A stretch of DNA of 64,000 nucleotides from Vibrio splendidus. GTDB taxonomy: Bacteria > Pseudomonadota > Gammaproteobacteria > Enterobacterales > Vibrionaceae. The notes under the pieces were generated by a model, which worked only from the letters and a program-made list of their open reading frames with translations, did no database searches and was not told where the DNA came from. This document shows, piece after piece, positions 54,139 through 62,819 of the stretch. The translations under genes were made by a program, and so were the position numbers. The number at the start of each line of letters is the position of its first letter. Position 1 is the first letter of the stretch. The stretch is from assembly GCF_024347615.1 (NCBI RefSeq), contig NZ_AP025509.1, positions 1,736,001-1,800,000 on the forward strand, in the 5' to 3' direction.

Positions 54139-57100
54139 ATGAACTTTTTAGCATACTTCGCGAATCGTCAATTTTTAGCTCGAATCATTACGGTCATGGT
54201 GTTGCTGACGGGTGTTATGTCGTTAATGCAACTCAACTTGCAAGAGTATCCCGATGTTGCGATGGACACCGCGGAAATCGAAACTAGCTATCCTGGCGCA
54301 ACAGCTCAAGACATTGAACTCAACATCACCAACCCGATTGAGAAAGAGCTTCGTTCCGTGGATGGCATTGCCTACTTTTCGTCTGAATCCTCAGAAGGGC
54401 GTTCTTTTATTGAGGTCGAATATCTACCCGGTGAAGACGCTGCGGTGATCTTACGAGATATTCAGCAAGCCGTCGATCGAGTCGGTAACCTGCCGAAAGA
54501 TATAGACTCGCCACCGGTTGTGACTCAGCAGAAAACCTCTTCTTTGGATGTGTACCATTTTGGCGTGAGTTTATCAGACAGCAACACTGATCCCGCTTCA
54601 TTACAGCACTACGCGTATCAGCTAGAAAAGAGAATCAACAACCTTGGAGGCGTGGGTTCTATCAAGCTTTCTGGTTTTAACGAGCGTGAGTTTTGGGTTG
54701 AAGTTGATCCTGAAAAAGCACGCCGCTATCAAGTTGCGTTCAATGATGTCAGCACTGCAATAGAGCAACACAACCTGTCTCAATCGGGTGGCTTTGTAGA
54801 GTCATGGAGCCAAGAGCAGAAGATCGTCACGATGACCAAAGTGGCGTCGACCAGTGATGTTTCTGATATCGTAATTAAGGCGTTAGATTCAGGTCAGGTC
54901 GTGCGTGTGTCTGATGTAGCAACGGTGATTGATACCTTTGCGCGAGCAACCGAAGATCCCGTTCTGAGTGGGAAACCCGCGGTGATTTTCTCAATCACAA
55001 ACAGTGGCAGTGCGGATGTCATTACCACCATCGACAGCATTAAGGCCTTGTTGGGCAAAGAAAGCGAACGCATTGGCGATCAATTTATTTTCCAGACCAG
55101 CCTCGACCTTGGCAAAGACATGGGTGAGAAATTCTCTATCGTGGCCACCAATGGTGCGATAGGTCTGGTGTTGGTTCTGCTGATCTTGAGCATGATTCTG
55201 CAACGACGCGTCGCCTTTTGGGTATCGGTTTCTATCCCGTTTTGTGTGTTCGGTGTGATGATTGTTTTGCCGATTATTGGGCTTAATTTAGACAGCATCA
55301 CATTGGCTGCATTGTTGTTGGTGATCGGTATTATCGTTGATGATTCAGTGATCATTGCTGAGAGTATTTTCCAAGAGAAGGAAGCGGGTAAAAAAGGTGT
55401 TGATGCTGCGGTGTCGGGTACGTTAAAGGTGATCAAGCCATTGATGGCAAGCCTTGTGACAACGGCTTTGGTATTTATCCCAATGATGTTTATTCCGGGC
55501 ACCATGGGCAAGGCGGTTGCGGTGATTCCAATTACCGTTATTGCTGCGCTCGTGTTCTCATTGATTGAATGTACCTTAACGCTGCCAGCGCATTTATCGT
55601 TGGCGAAAGAGAGCAACTCAAAGACACAAGAAAAGGATCGATTTGAATGGATAGCGAACCACTACCGTTCGCTGCTCAATCTCGCTCTGAACTACAAGAA
55701 GTCAGTGATTGTATTGGCGTTGGTTGGCTTCTCCGTTTCTGGCTATTTAGTGTCTTCGTTGAAAGTGGATATCTTCCCAACAGAAGCGGGTAAATACATT
55801 GAGATCTACACCGAAGTGAAGGCAGGCACGCCGCTAAGCAAGGTGCGAGAAGCCCATCAGTCGATAGAGAAAGCGATTGAATCCCTGCCGGAAACGGAAC
55901 TGGTTAGCTACGAATTGGTTTACTCATCACCGGTATCGCAGGGCATCATCAACCTAACGAACTTTGACCAGCGCAGCCGTTCTGCAGAGCAGATTATCAC
56001 GGGGCTTAATGAAGAGTTGAAAGTGGTGTCTGATGGCATGTTCATCAAGTTCTCGATTGATGCTGGTGGTCCTCCTCCCGGCGCCCCTGTTGAGGTACGT
56101 GTACTTGGCGGAACCGAAAGTGAACGTAATCAAACCGTGGATTTGGTGATGACTTGGCTAGAATATTACAAAGGCGTGACCAGCATTAATCACAGTGAGG
56201 CACTGAAAGATCCTCAGCTGAATATTGTTCCTCAGTATCACTGGTTGGCGAAATACAACTTAACGGTGAGTGACTTATCGAATGCGCTGCGAGTCGGCTT
56301 TGACGGTAATAGCGTGACCTCCACTTGGCTTGGCGATCAAGAAGTCGATATCCGTGTTGTTCTGGATGAGCAATTTCGCGATATCGAGAAATTGAAAACG
56401 ACTAAAATCTACACGGCAGAAGGGCAACAACTACCGCTCAGCCGACTAGCAACGGTTGAACAGATAGAAATCCCTCGTCTGATTAAGCACTATAACGGAG
56501 AGCGTGAGGTGACGGTATCAGCGGCTTTATCTGACGAGAGTATTAGTTCAGTCGCATTAGCCGATGAGCTAATCACAGAGCTTACAGGTCAATATCCATC
56601 GAGCGTGACCATTAGCGTTGGTGGCGAAGCGGAAAGTACCAATGAGACCATGAGTGGCTTTATGGTGGTGTTCCCCGCGGCAATGGTGGCGATCTACTTT
56701 GTATTGGCGGTGATGTTCAACTCATTGTTGCAACCGCTGCTGATAATGGCGGTTATCCCGTTTGCGATTATGGCCTCATTAATGGCACTCGTGGTTCACA
56801 TGCAGCCGATGTCTTTGTTTGGTTTGATTGGTGTTCTAGGCATGACAGGCGTGGTGGTCAACAACTCACTAGTGTTGATTAACCGAATCAACGAGCTAAG
56901 AATCGAAGGTTTAGATGCGATAGACGCAGTGATGCAAGCTGCGGTCAGTCGCCTTCGCCCGATTGTGATGACATCACTGACCACGGTTGCTGGCTTGCTT
57001 CCTCTGGCTTATGGATTAGGTGGAACAGACGTGTTTATGGGGCCAATGTCGCTAACACTGGGCTATGGTTTGTTGTTCTCTTTGCCCGTTGTGCTCTTGG

Positions 57101-57156
57101 TGATTCCTGCAATGTATACGTTGTTCTTTTCTCGAGCTAACAACAGTGAGTCATGA
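54139..57156 (+). CDS. RND-family efflux permease
   Basis: A 1005-aa inner-membrane proton-driven pump with 12 helices and two large periplasmic loops. N-terminal signature segments are ATAQDIELNITNPIEKELRSVDGI and a VNRVGN-like PN region. TM4 carries the proton-relay Asp pair in VIGIIVDDSVI, and the C-terminal half has GMTGVVVNNSLVLINRINE. It probably exports drugs, bile-like compounds or metabolites. No outer-membrane channel gene is adjacent, so it likely uses TolC. Control by the divergent two-component system is inferred. Confidence 0.95.
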   Translation: MNFLAYFANRQFLARIITVMVLLTGVMSLMQLNLQEYPDVAMDTAEIETSYPGATAQDIELNITNPIEKELRSVDGIAYFSSESSEGRSFIEVEYLPGEDAAVILRDIQQAVDRVGNLPKDIDSPPVVTQQKTSSLDVYHFGVSLSDSNTDPASLQHYAYQLEKRINNLGGVGSIKLSGFNEREFWVEVDPEKARRYQVAFNDVSTAIEQHNLSQSGGFVESWSQEQKIVTMTKVASTSDVSDIVIKALDSGQVVRVSDVATVIDTFARATEDPVLSGKPAVIFSITNSGSADVITTIDSIKALLGKESERIGDQFIFQTSLDLGKDMGEKFSIVATNGAIGLVLVLLILSMILQRRVAFWVSVSIPFCVFGVMIVLPIIGLNLDSITLAALLLVIGIIVDDSVIIAESIFQEKEAGKKGVDAAVSGTLKVIKPLMASLVTTALVFIPMMFIPGTMGKAVAVIPITVIAALVFSLIECTLTLPAHLSLAKESNSKTQEKDRFEWIANHYRSLLNLALNYKKSVIVLALVGFSVSGYLVSSLKVDIFPTEAGKYIEIYTEVKAGTPLSKVREAHQSIEKAIESLPETELVSYELVYSSPVSQGIINLTNFDQRSRSAEQIITGLNEELKVVSDGMFIKFSIDAGGPPPGAPVEVRVLGGTESERNQTVDLVMTWLEYYKGVTSINHSEALKDPQLNIVPQYHWLAKYNLTVSDLSNALRVGFDGNSVTSTWLGDQEVDIRVVLDEQFRDIEKLKTTKIYTAEGQQLPLSRLATVEQIEIPRLIKHYNGEREVTVSAALSDESISSVALADELITELTGQYPSSVTISVGGEAESTNETMSGFMVVFPAAMVAIYFVLAVMFNSLLQPLLIMAVIPFAIMASLMALVVHMQPMSLFGLIGVLGMTGVVVNNSLVLINRINELRIEGLDAIDAVMQAAVSRLRPIVMTSLTTVAGLLPLAYGLGGTDVFMGPMSLTLGYGLLFSLPVVLLVIPAMYTLFFSRANNSES

Positions 57157-57357
57157 CGCGCGGTTTTGTGACCCGTTGTGCAATAACTCATTTATCTTGA
57201 ATTCGGTTCGATTAGGTATGCCATTTTATTTAAATGACAGGTTATAGTATCGCGAAAATTGGCGGCACTTACTCTTCTGAAAAGCGAAAAGCGACAAGCT
57301 GGAAACTTATAGATGAAGCCGCTAACAATATTACACGCACAACATTAAGGTTTAGCA

Positions 57358-58794
57358 ATGACGCTTAAAAGCTTGGCATGCACCATCAGCGCAGTTCTGC
57401 TTGCAGGTTGTGGTTCAACGGTCGCGATGCAAACATACAACGCCGATCTGATCATCAAAAACGGACAGGTTTTGACGATCAATTCAGAAATGGATGTGAT
57501 TGAAGACGGTGTTGTCGTCGTGAAAAACGATCAGATCATCGCGGTGGGCAATGAGGATTTGATTACTCAGTACCGTGCTGAAAAGGTGATTGATGCTCAA
57601 GATGGGATCGTTATGCCGGGCATGGTGAACGCGCACAACCATTTACCTATGATCGCGTTTCGTGGCTTAGGAGAAGAGGGCATCTCGAACCGCTTGTTCG
57701 CTTACTTCTTCCCTCTAGAAGCCGAAAAGCTAAGCCGTGAACTGATTTACAACGCAACCAAGCTTGGCTCTATCGAACTAGCACAAAGCGGTGTAACCAC
57801 TTATGCCGATATGTATTACCACATGGATGAAATGGCCAAGGCGACCAAAGAAGTTGGCTTGCGCGCCGTGTTGGGCGAAACCGTGATTAAGTTTCCAGTG
57901 GTCGATGCTAAAGAACCTTACGGTGGGATTGAGTATGCCAAAGGCTTTATTGAGCAGTACAAAAACGATGAGCTAATCACGCCTGCGTATGCGCCACATG
58001 CGGTGTACACAGTCAGCAAAGATAAGCTGCAAGAAATCAATAAACTGTCTGCTCAATACGATGTGCCGGTGCTGATTCACGTTGCTGAATTCCCGAATGA
58101 AGAAAAGCGCATCAAAGACGAAACCAAAGCCACGTCACCGGTCGAATACATGGATGAAATCGGCGTACTTGATGAGCGTGTTGTGATTGCTCACGGTATC
58201 CACCTTTCAGAGAATGACCAAAAGCTTCTCAAGCAAGCTGACGCGGGTATCTCATACAACCCAATGGCGAACGCCAAAGGCGCGACGGGAATTGCACCTG
58301 CGTGGGATATGTACCGTGCTGATATGCGTATTGGCTTGGGAACAGACGGCCCAATGAGCTCCAATCAAGTCGATATCATGCGTACCCTGAGTTACGCAGC
58401 AAACATGCAACGTTTGAAGCATTCTGACCGCACTATCATGATCCCTGAACAAGTCATTGAGATGGCAACATTAGGCGGCGCAAAAGCCCTGCACATGGAA
58501 GATCAAATCGGTTCTCTTGAAGTGGGTAAGAAGGCGGATATCGTGATTGTAGAGACACAATCGGCGAACATGATGCCTAATTACGACCCATACGCGACTT
58601 TGGTTTACCAAGCGAACCCAAGCAATATCGACACGACCATCGTTAATGGCCAAATCGTGATGGAAAACCGAGTGATGCAGACGGTTCAATTGGATGAAAT
58701 CCGCCAAAGCGTCGATGAGTTTGAAACAGATATCAAAGCGTTTGCCAAAGAGCTTTCTAAGAAGGCGATTAAGTCTAAGAGCTTGATGGATTAG
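57358..58794 (+). CDS. Lipoprotein amidohydrolase (MTA/SAH-deaminase-like)
   Basis: A 478-aa protein with lipobox LLAGCGS (Cys18), so it is predicted to be anchored outside the cytoplasm. The rest is an amidohydrolase barrel of the adenosine/MTA/SAH deaminase and chlorohydrolase type: metal HxH in NAHNHLP (His93, His95), HVAE, AHGIHLS and the LGTDGP Asp. All metal ligands are present. Family enzymes deaminate adenine-type nucleosides or s-triazines; the true substrate is unknown, and secretion of such an enzyme is unusual. AAGG precedes the ATG. A terminator follows. Confidence 0.88.
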   Translation: MTLKSLACTISAVLLAGCGSTVAMQTYNADLIIKNGQVLTINSEMDVIEDGVVVVKNDQIIAVGNEDLITQYRAEKVIDAQDGIVMPGMVNAHNHLPMIAFRGLGEEGISNRLFAYFFPLEAEKLSRELIYNATKLGSIELAQSGVTTYADMYYHMDEMAKATKEVGLRAVLGETVIKFPVVDAKEPYGGIEYAKGFIEQYKNDELITPAYAPHAVYTVSKDKLQEINKLSAQYDVPVLIHVAEFPNEEKRIKDETKATSPVEYMDEIGVLDERVVIAHGIHLSENDQKLLKQADAGISYNPMANAKGATGIAPAWDMYRADMRIGLGTDGPMSSNQVDIMRTLSYAANMQRLKHSDRTIMIPEQVIEMATLGGAKALHMEDQIGSLEVGKKADIVIVETQSANMMPNYDPYATLVYQANPSNIDTTIVNGQIVMENRVMQTVQLDEIRQSVDEFETDIKAFAKELSKKAIKSKSLMD

Positions 58795-58831
58795 GCCGTG
58801 AATCGGATTCTAAAAATCGAATAGAAGTAAC

Positions 58832-58858
58832 AAGGCCGACATCATGTCGGCCTTTTTT
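58832..58858 (+). terminator. Rho-independent terminator
   Basis: A 10-bp perfect stem (AAGGCCGACA / TGTCGGCCTT) with a 3-nt loop and T run after the amidohydrolase gene. Confidence 0.93.
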
Positions 58859-58919
58859 GTTACGAACTCTCTCCAGAACCTTACTCCTTGAACCTCCGTT
58901 CTTTGGATGACAGCAACAG

Positions 58920-58999
58920 TTGGTTAATTGAGGTTGCACTTGGTTAGTTAGAGAAGCTCTTGATTAATTAGAGCAGCACTTAGCTAATTAGAGCAACTA
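58920..58999. repeat. Four-copy degenerate 20-bp tandem repeat at the 3' end of the 798-aa gene
   Basis: Four consecutive 20-nt units share TT(A/G)(G/A)(T/C)TA(A/G)TT(A/G)(G/A)(A/G) patterns: 58920-58939, 58940-58959, 58960-58979 and 58980-58999. The last unit includes the stop and final codons of the leftward gene. Each unit on the minus strand carries in-frame-like stop codons, so the array looks like amplification of the gene's terminal codons and stop. Confidence 0.75.
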
Positions 59000-61380
59000 T
59001 TGCCATTAGGGATACCGCTACCTAAGAATTCGACGCGAATCTGTTCGATATCTTTTAGATACTGGTTGTTCGCTTGCTCGGTTTTATCAAAGTTGTTAAG
59101 CGTGACATTCCATGAAGTGAATGGGGTGGGCTGGAAGTACGCGTATTCGAACTTATTCGCTACGGCGCCATCTGTAATGATGCTGATGTCGTTGGTGGTT
59201 GGATCATCAATGCGATAGTAGAACGCGCGTGACACGGGGTTAGAGCTGAACTGGTAATCTTGATTTTCGTATCGATCGGCATAGTTGCCTGAACTGGAGA
59301 CACGCAGGTTGAGTTGCTTGCCATAAGGTAAGTTTTCACCCTCTAAGAACACTCGTACCGTGGATAGCCTAACGCGGTCAAACGAACAGAGTTGGACTTG
59401 CTCTAATGGAATAGAGAAGTTGAGCTGTCCGGTTGTTGCAAAGCTTTCGAGTTGTTCTGGGCTGGAAATGGTGTAGTTATCGATGGTGAAATCTTGTGGT
59501 GCGGGTTGGAAAGAAGACAGAGCATTCACATACTCACTTTCGATGGACGCCAAATCAAACTGGTAGTCCAAGTAGCTTTTGTTGAGAGAAGGCGTGATCT
59601 CGCTTGGCTTCAATGCCCAATATTCGTATGCCTGAACATAGTTAGATAAAGCAACGTACATCGGACGTTTGAAGTGCATCAATACTCTCGACAGTTCACG
59701 TTCAATCGAATCGAAGCTGTCGGTGTCTACCTGGTAACCCCCAATTGCATCATTCAGTCTTTGCTGTTGATTGATGGTTACGTTATTGGTTAACAGTAAG
59801 TCGACCAGCTTTGCTTGTTCCTGAGCAAAGTTAAGCTGGGTGATGTTAATTGCCTTACCCAGAAGCACCTGTTTCTCTAGCTCTAGTAAGTACTGTCTTG
59901 TCCCTTTAATGCCTAAGCTATCGGCATATCTTAAGTTGCTGCGGATCTCGGTGATCATCAGATCCCACGCTAGATTGCTTTCATTGATGGTTGGGATATT
60001 GAAGTTAAAGCCATCCATCGCTTCCGATATCTTCTGGAACTTGATAGTTGATTTAATATCCGCGGTGAGCTGAGAGATACCAGAAATCGTTTTAGTGACG
60101 CTATCAATAATGCCCGTGACAGACTTGATATTGGTGACGAGATTTTTCGCTTTTTCTAATGCTTCTGGGGTTTTAGCCAATTGCTCGGTTAGGTCATTGA
60201 CCCCTGAAAGGTTGCCTGTGAACACGCCACTCACTGCACTGCCAATCTCGGCTATTGCTTTGAAAATCGCCAAAGCTGCGTTGAGTTGCTGCTGGGTTTT
60301 CCAATTCTCTACGCCAACTAGATAAGTCGTTCTTGCATCGAGAGTCACTAACTCCTGAGCTTTGTATTGGCTATCTACTTCGGTCAGGCTATCGCCTATC
60401 TTGTCTATGTTGGACTGGGTTTGTGTGATGATTGAAGTTTGTGCTCTAAGAACGTCTTCGATGTTAGCGAGTGCCAACTTAGCCGCTTCAATCTTGTCTT
60501 CAATGACCGTGCTTCTGTCTTGAATAATGTCCCACTGAGCTTGATACGCAACCATCGCTTTCAGATACGCTTCGTATTTATCTTGGTACAACACCTTATC
60601 GAGATAAGGTACGTATTGGCTCTCTTTGGTACTGAAGCTAATGAATTGTTTGAACGCGACGGTTTGCAAGTAAAGGTCTGAAAGGATTGGATCGTCTTCT
60701 ACCACTGAACCTGAGTAACGTAAGCTCTGTTCAACCCAGTTGATGAGGTCGAGGCTAAGTTCTGGGTTGGTATCGTATAAGCTGGCGGCCATATCAAAAG
60801 AACGATTAACAATGTCTGTAAAAGGCTCAGAAGCCAATTTCATTTGCCCAGTGATGTTCGAGTCAATGGTGGTTCTTCGGTAGTGCTCTCCTGCTAATAC
60901 TACAGATTCACCATCGCCCGTTTTTCCTGTTAGAGCGTCTCGTGTAATGCTGCCATCGCTTTGGAAAGCGAGCACATTAATCGGTGTCTCTATCTCGCCC
61001 GCAATCACAGAAATTGAGGCAGCAGAGCCTTGTTGTCCGAGCACAAATGTCGGCGTGCCTTGGCCAACAATTTTACGCGCAAAAATCAGGATGTTTTGGT
61101 TATTTACGAGCAAGTTGAAGTTCTCTGGAACCTCAATCGTATCTGCAAAAATGACAACTTTTGAAGGCTTAGTGACATAGAGGTTTTGCTCTGCAATCCA
61201 GTCACTTAGGTTGATGTGTAAATCGGATGTTGAACGCGATAGGACGCCAACATCTGAATAGGCCGATTGAACCCAAGTTGGGTATTCAGTTGAATTGGGT
61301 AAATTGTTCAGTTCAAGCCAGTCGCTAGAAAAAGCCTGTGGAGAAAATGAAAGAGAAATAATAATAGGTAGAAGTCTCAT
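58984..61380 (-). CDS. Large exported protein, candidate second component of a binary alpha-pore-forming toxin
   Basis: A 798-aa protein with signal peptide (ending SPQAFSS). The N-terminal region (about 20-180) is beta-rich (IFADTIEVPENFNLL, ILIFARKIVG). The middle (about 265-600) is long amphipathic helices with a hydrophobic stretch at 366-388 (ALAIFKAIAEIGSAVSGVF) that could form a membrane hairpin. The C-terminal 150 residues (about 640-798) are again beta-rich (VRVFLEGENLPYGKQLNLRV). It follows the XaxA-like gene by 200 nt in the same orientation, with a hairpin between. It is over twice the length of XaxB/YaxB (about 350 aa). Its role as toxin partner is inferred, not shown; it could also be a structural protein. 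Confidence 0.6.
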   Translation of the reverse strand: MRLLPIIISLSFSPQAFSSDWLELNNLPNSTEYPTWVQSAYSDVGVLSRSTSDLHINLSDWIAEQNLYVTKPSKVVIFADTIEVPENFNLLVNNQNILIFARKIVGQGTPTFVLGQQGSAASISVIAGEIETPINVLAFQSDGSITRDALTGKTGDGESVVLAGEHYRRTTIDSNITGQMKLASEPFTDIVNRSFDMAASLYDTNPELSLDLINWVEQSLRYSGSVVEDDPILSDLYLQTVAFKQFISFSTKESQYVPYLDKVLYQDKYEAYLKAMVAYQAQWDIIQDRSTVIEDKIEAAKLALANIEDVLRAQTSIITQTQSNIDKIGDSLTEVDSQYKAQELVTLDARTTYLVGVENWKTQQQLNAALAIFKAIAEIGSAVSGVFTGNLSGVNDLTEQLAKTPEALEKAKNLVTNIKSVTGIIDSVTKTISGISQLTADIKSTIKFQKISEAMDGFNFNIPTINESNLAWDLMITEIRSNLRYADSLGIKGTRQYLLELEKQVLLGKAINITQLNFAQEQAKLVDLLLTNNVTINQQQRLNDAIGGYQVDTDSFDSIERELSRVLMHFKRPMYVALSNYVQAYEYWALKPSEITPSLNKSYLDYQFDLASIESEYVNALSSFQPAPQDFTIDNYTISSPEQLESFATTGQLNFSIPLEQVQLCSFDRVRLSTVRVFLEGENLPYGKQLNLRVSSSGNYADRYENQDYQFSSNPVSRAFYYRIDDPTTNDISIITDGAVANKFEYAYFQPTPFTSWNVTLNNFDKTEQANNQYLKDIEQIRVEFLGSGIPNGNSCSN

Positions 61381-61424
61381 ATTTATGTCCTGTCGAAATT
61401 AGTAGTCACCAAATTTTGGGTAGC

Positions 61425-61462
61425 AGAAGCCGCCACCTTAATTTGCTTAAGGTGCGGCTTCT
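61425..61462 (-). other. Strong hairpin between the two toxin-like genes
   Basis: A 16-bp stem with a single bulged C and 5-nt loop, with arms beginning AGAAGCCG and ending CGGCTTCT. No T tract follows on the minus strand, so it is not a classical terminator. It could stabilise the upstream mRNA or reduce expression of the second gene. Confidence 0.6.
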
Positions 61463-61580
61463 TATTCGGAAGGTAATTTGGCTATCTTGTTATATTTTTA
61501 GCAGTTTCGTTGCTGTGTATAGCGTTTCTGTATATAGCGTCGATTTTATCTGTCGCGCTACTTTTCGATAGGTATAGGGA

Positions 61581-62819
61581 CTAATCCATTTTTTGGATAT
61601 ATGCATTGTTTGCGAACGCTTTTGCTTTCTCACTAATATTACTCCAGTTACTTTCCGCAACTGTTGTATTCGCAAGAGCACCTATCGCACCAAGCATGGC
61701 ATCGTCTTTCATGATATCGGCATTATCCTGAGCTTGTTCTAGTGCAACGAGTAACGAAGTGAAGTCGGCATTCATTTTCTGCCAATTCAGTTTCAGCTTA
61801 TTAATATGTGGAATCGCATTTCCAATTTGCTGAGAAATTATCTCGATACTCTCTGAAGAGCGATGATAAGAGTTGTATATCTTTTGCGTGTAAGTTAACT
61901 GCTCTTGAAGCTCTTTTACTTCGCTTTGTAATTCGTTACGAAGTTTACGTGCTTTTTCAGCTTTGTCGCCGTAGACGCCCATGATTGGCCCTGCAACCAG
62001 AGGGAACCATGCATAAGTCACTGCAGTAGAGGCGACCGTAACGTAGTGAGTGTAATCTTTGTTGAGTTGAGTAATACGCGCATTAATGTCGTTCACTCGT
62101 TGCTGAAGCGCACTACCATCATCGCTTAGATAGCCGTTGTGTGTGCCTTCCAACACATCTAGCTGTAATTTTTGCGTGTCCAGTGTGGCTGAGAATTCCA
62201 ATAGATTGCCGCCAACGTCAGACACTTCTTGTTGGTATCTCATGGAAAAGTTCTGCAAGCTTTTTAGGTAAGCAATCGCCATTTTTCTGTTGCGTTCTAC
62301 CGCTTCAATATCTTCCGGTAGTGGCGAGAAAGCTTTGGCCAACATTTCATTTAAGGCATCACTCAAAGGGTTGAGCATGTAGTCTTTGATTTGTGCGTAA
62401 TTGGCCAAGCTCAATGAAAGGCCAACAATGCTCGGGTAAAGGTCTTTTTTCCAATAAAAGGCAGTATCGTGAATATTTGAGTATTGCTCGACCAGTGCTT
62501 GAAAATTAGAGAAAGGAATGTCGTTAGGAATACTTAAAGTCGACTTCATACTGGCTTCTGTCACAGGCAGTGCTAAAGCACCTTCGACATAGGCTTGGAT
62601 CTGATACCACTCTTGCTGTTTGAGAATAAAGTTGTCGGTATCTAAATCAATAAAGACGCCATTCTCACCGATTATCGTATCGTAGGTGACTTGAGGTATG
62701 TTTTGTTCAGCTGACGCTTGGTTAACTTGAACTGGCGCTGCTTGAGAAGTGAAAGCAAAAGAAGAAAGTAGCCCAATTGAAATCGAAGATAGTACGAGTG
62801 TTTTAGTGATTTTTTTCAT
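61581..62819 (-). CDS. XaxA/YaxA-like alpha-helical pore-forming toxin subunit
   Basis: A 412-aa protein with signal peptide (ending TSQAA). Its layout matches alpha-xenorhabdolysin subunit A (about 400 aa). An N-terminal segment (LKQQEWYQIQAYVEGALALP) precedes long helices. A hydrophobic hairpin at about 259-283 (VTVASTAVTYAWFPLVAGPIMG) is followed at once by GDKAEKARKLRNELQSEVKEL, the same order as the hydrophobic stretch and charged coil of XaxA. Family A subunits pair with a B subunit to form tall helical pores. The Sec signal is an addition, as XaxA itself lacks one as far as I know. The start is ATG 62819 with a weak RBS. Identification is by recalled pattern only. Confidence 0.65.
   Translation of the reverse strand: MKKITKTLVLSSISIGLLSSFAFTSQAAPVQVNQASAEQNIPQVTYDTIIGENGVFIDLDTDNFILKQQEWYQIQAYVEGALALPVTEASMKSTLSIPNDIPFSNFQALVEQYSNIHDTAFYWKKDLYPSIVGLSLSLANYAQIKDYMLNPLSDALNEMLAKAFSPLPEDIEAVERNRKMAIAYLKSLQNFSMRYQQEVSDVGGNLLEFSATLDTQKLQLDVLEGTHNGYLSDDGSALQQRVNDINARITQLNKDYTHYVTVASTAVTYAWFPLVAGPIMGVYGDKAEKARKLRNELQSEVKELQEQLTYTQKIYNSYHRSSESIEIISQQIGNAIPHINKLKLNWQKMNADFTSLLVALEQAQDNADIMKDDAMLGAIGALANTTVAESNWSNISEKAKAFANNAYIQKMD

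Noticed and set aside
55080..55616. 178-codon open frame antisense to the RND permease
   Set aside because: A codon-bias shadow of a long hydrophobic gene; no ribosome site or family pattern.
61490..61681. Short open frame overlapping the XaxA-like gene end
   Set aside because: Most of it reads another frame of the gene and its downstream region; no support.
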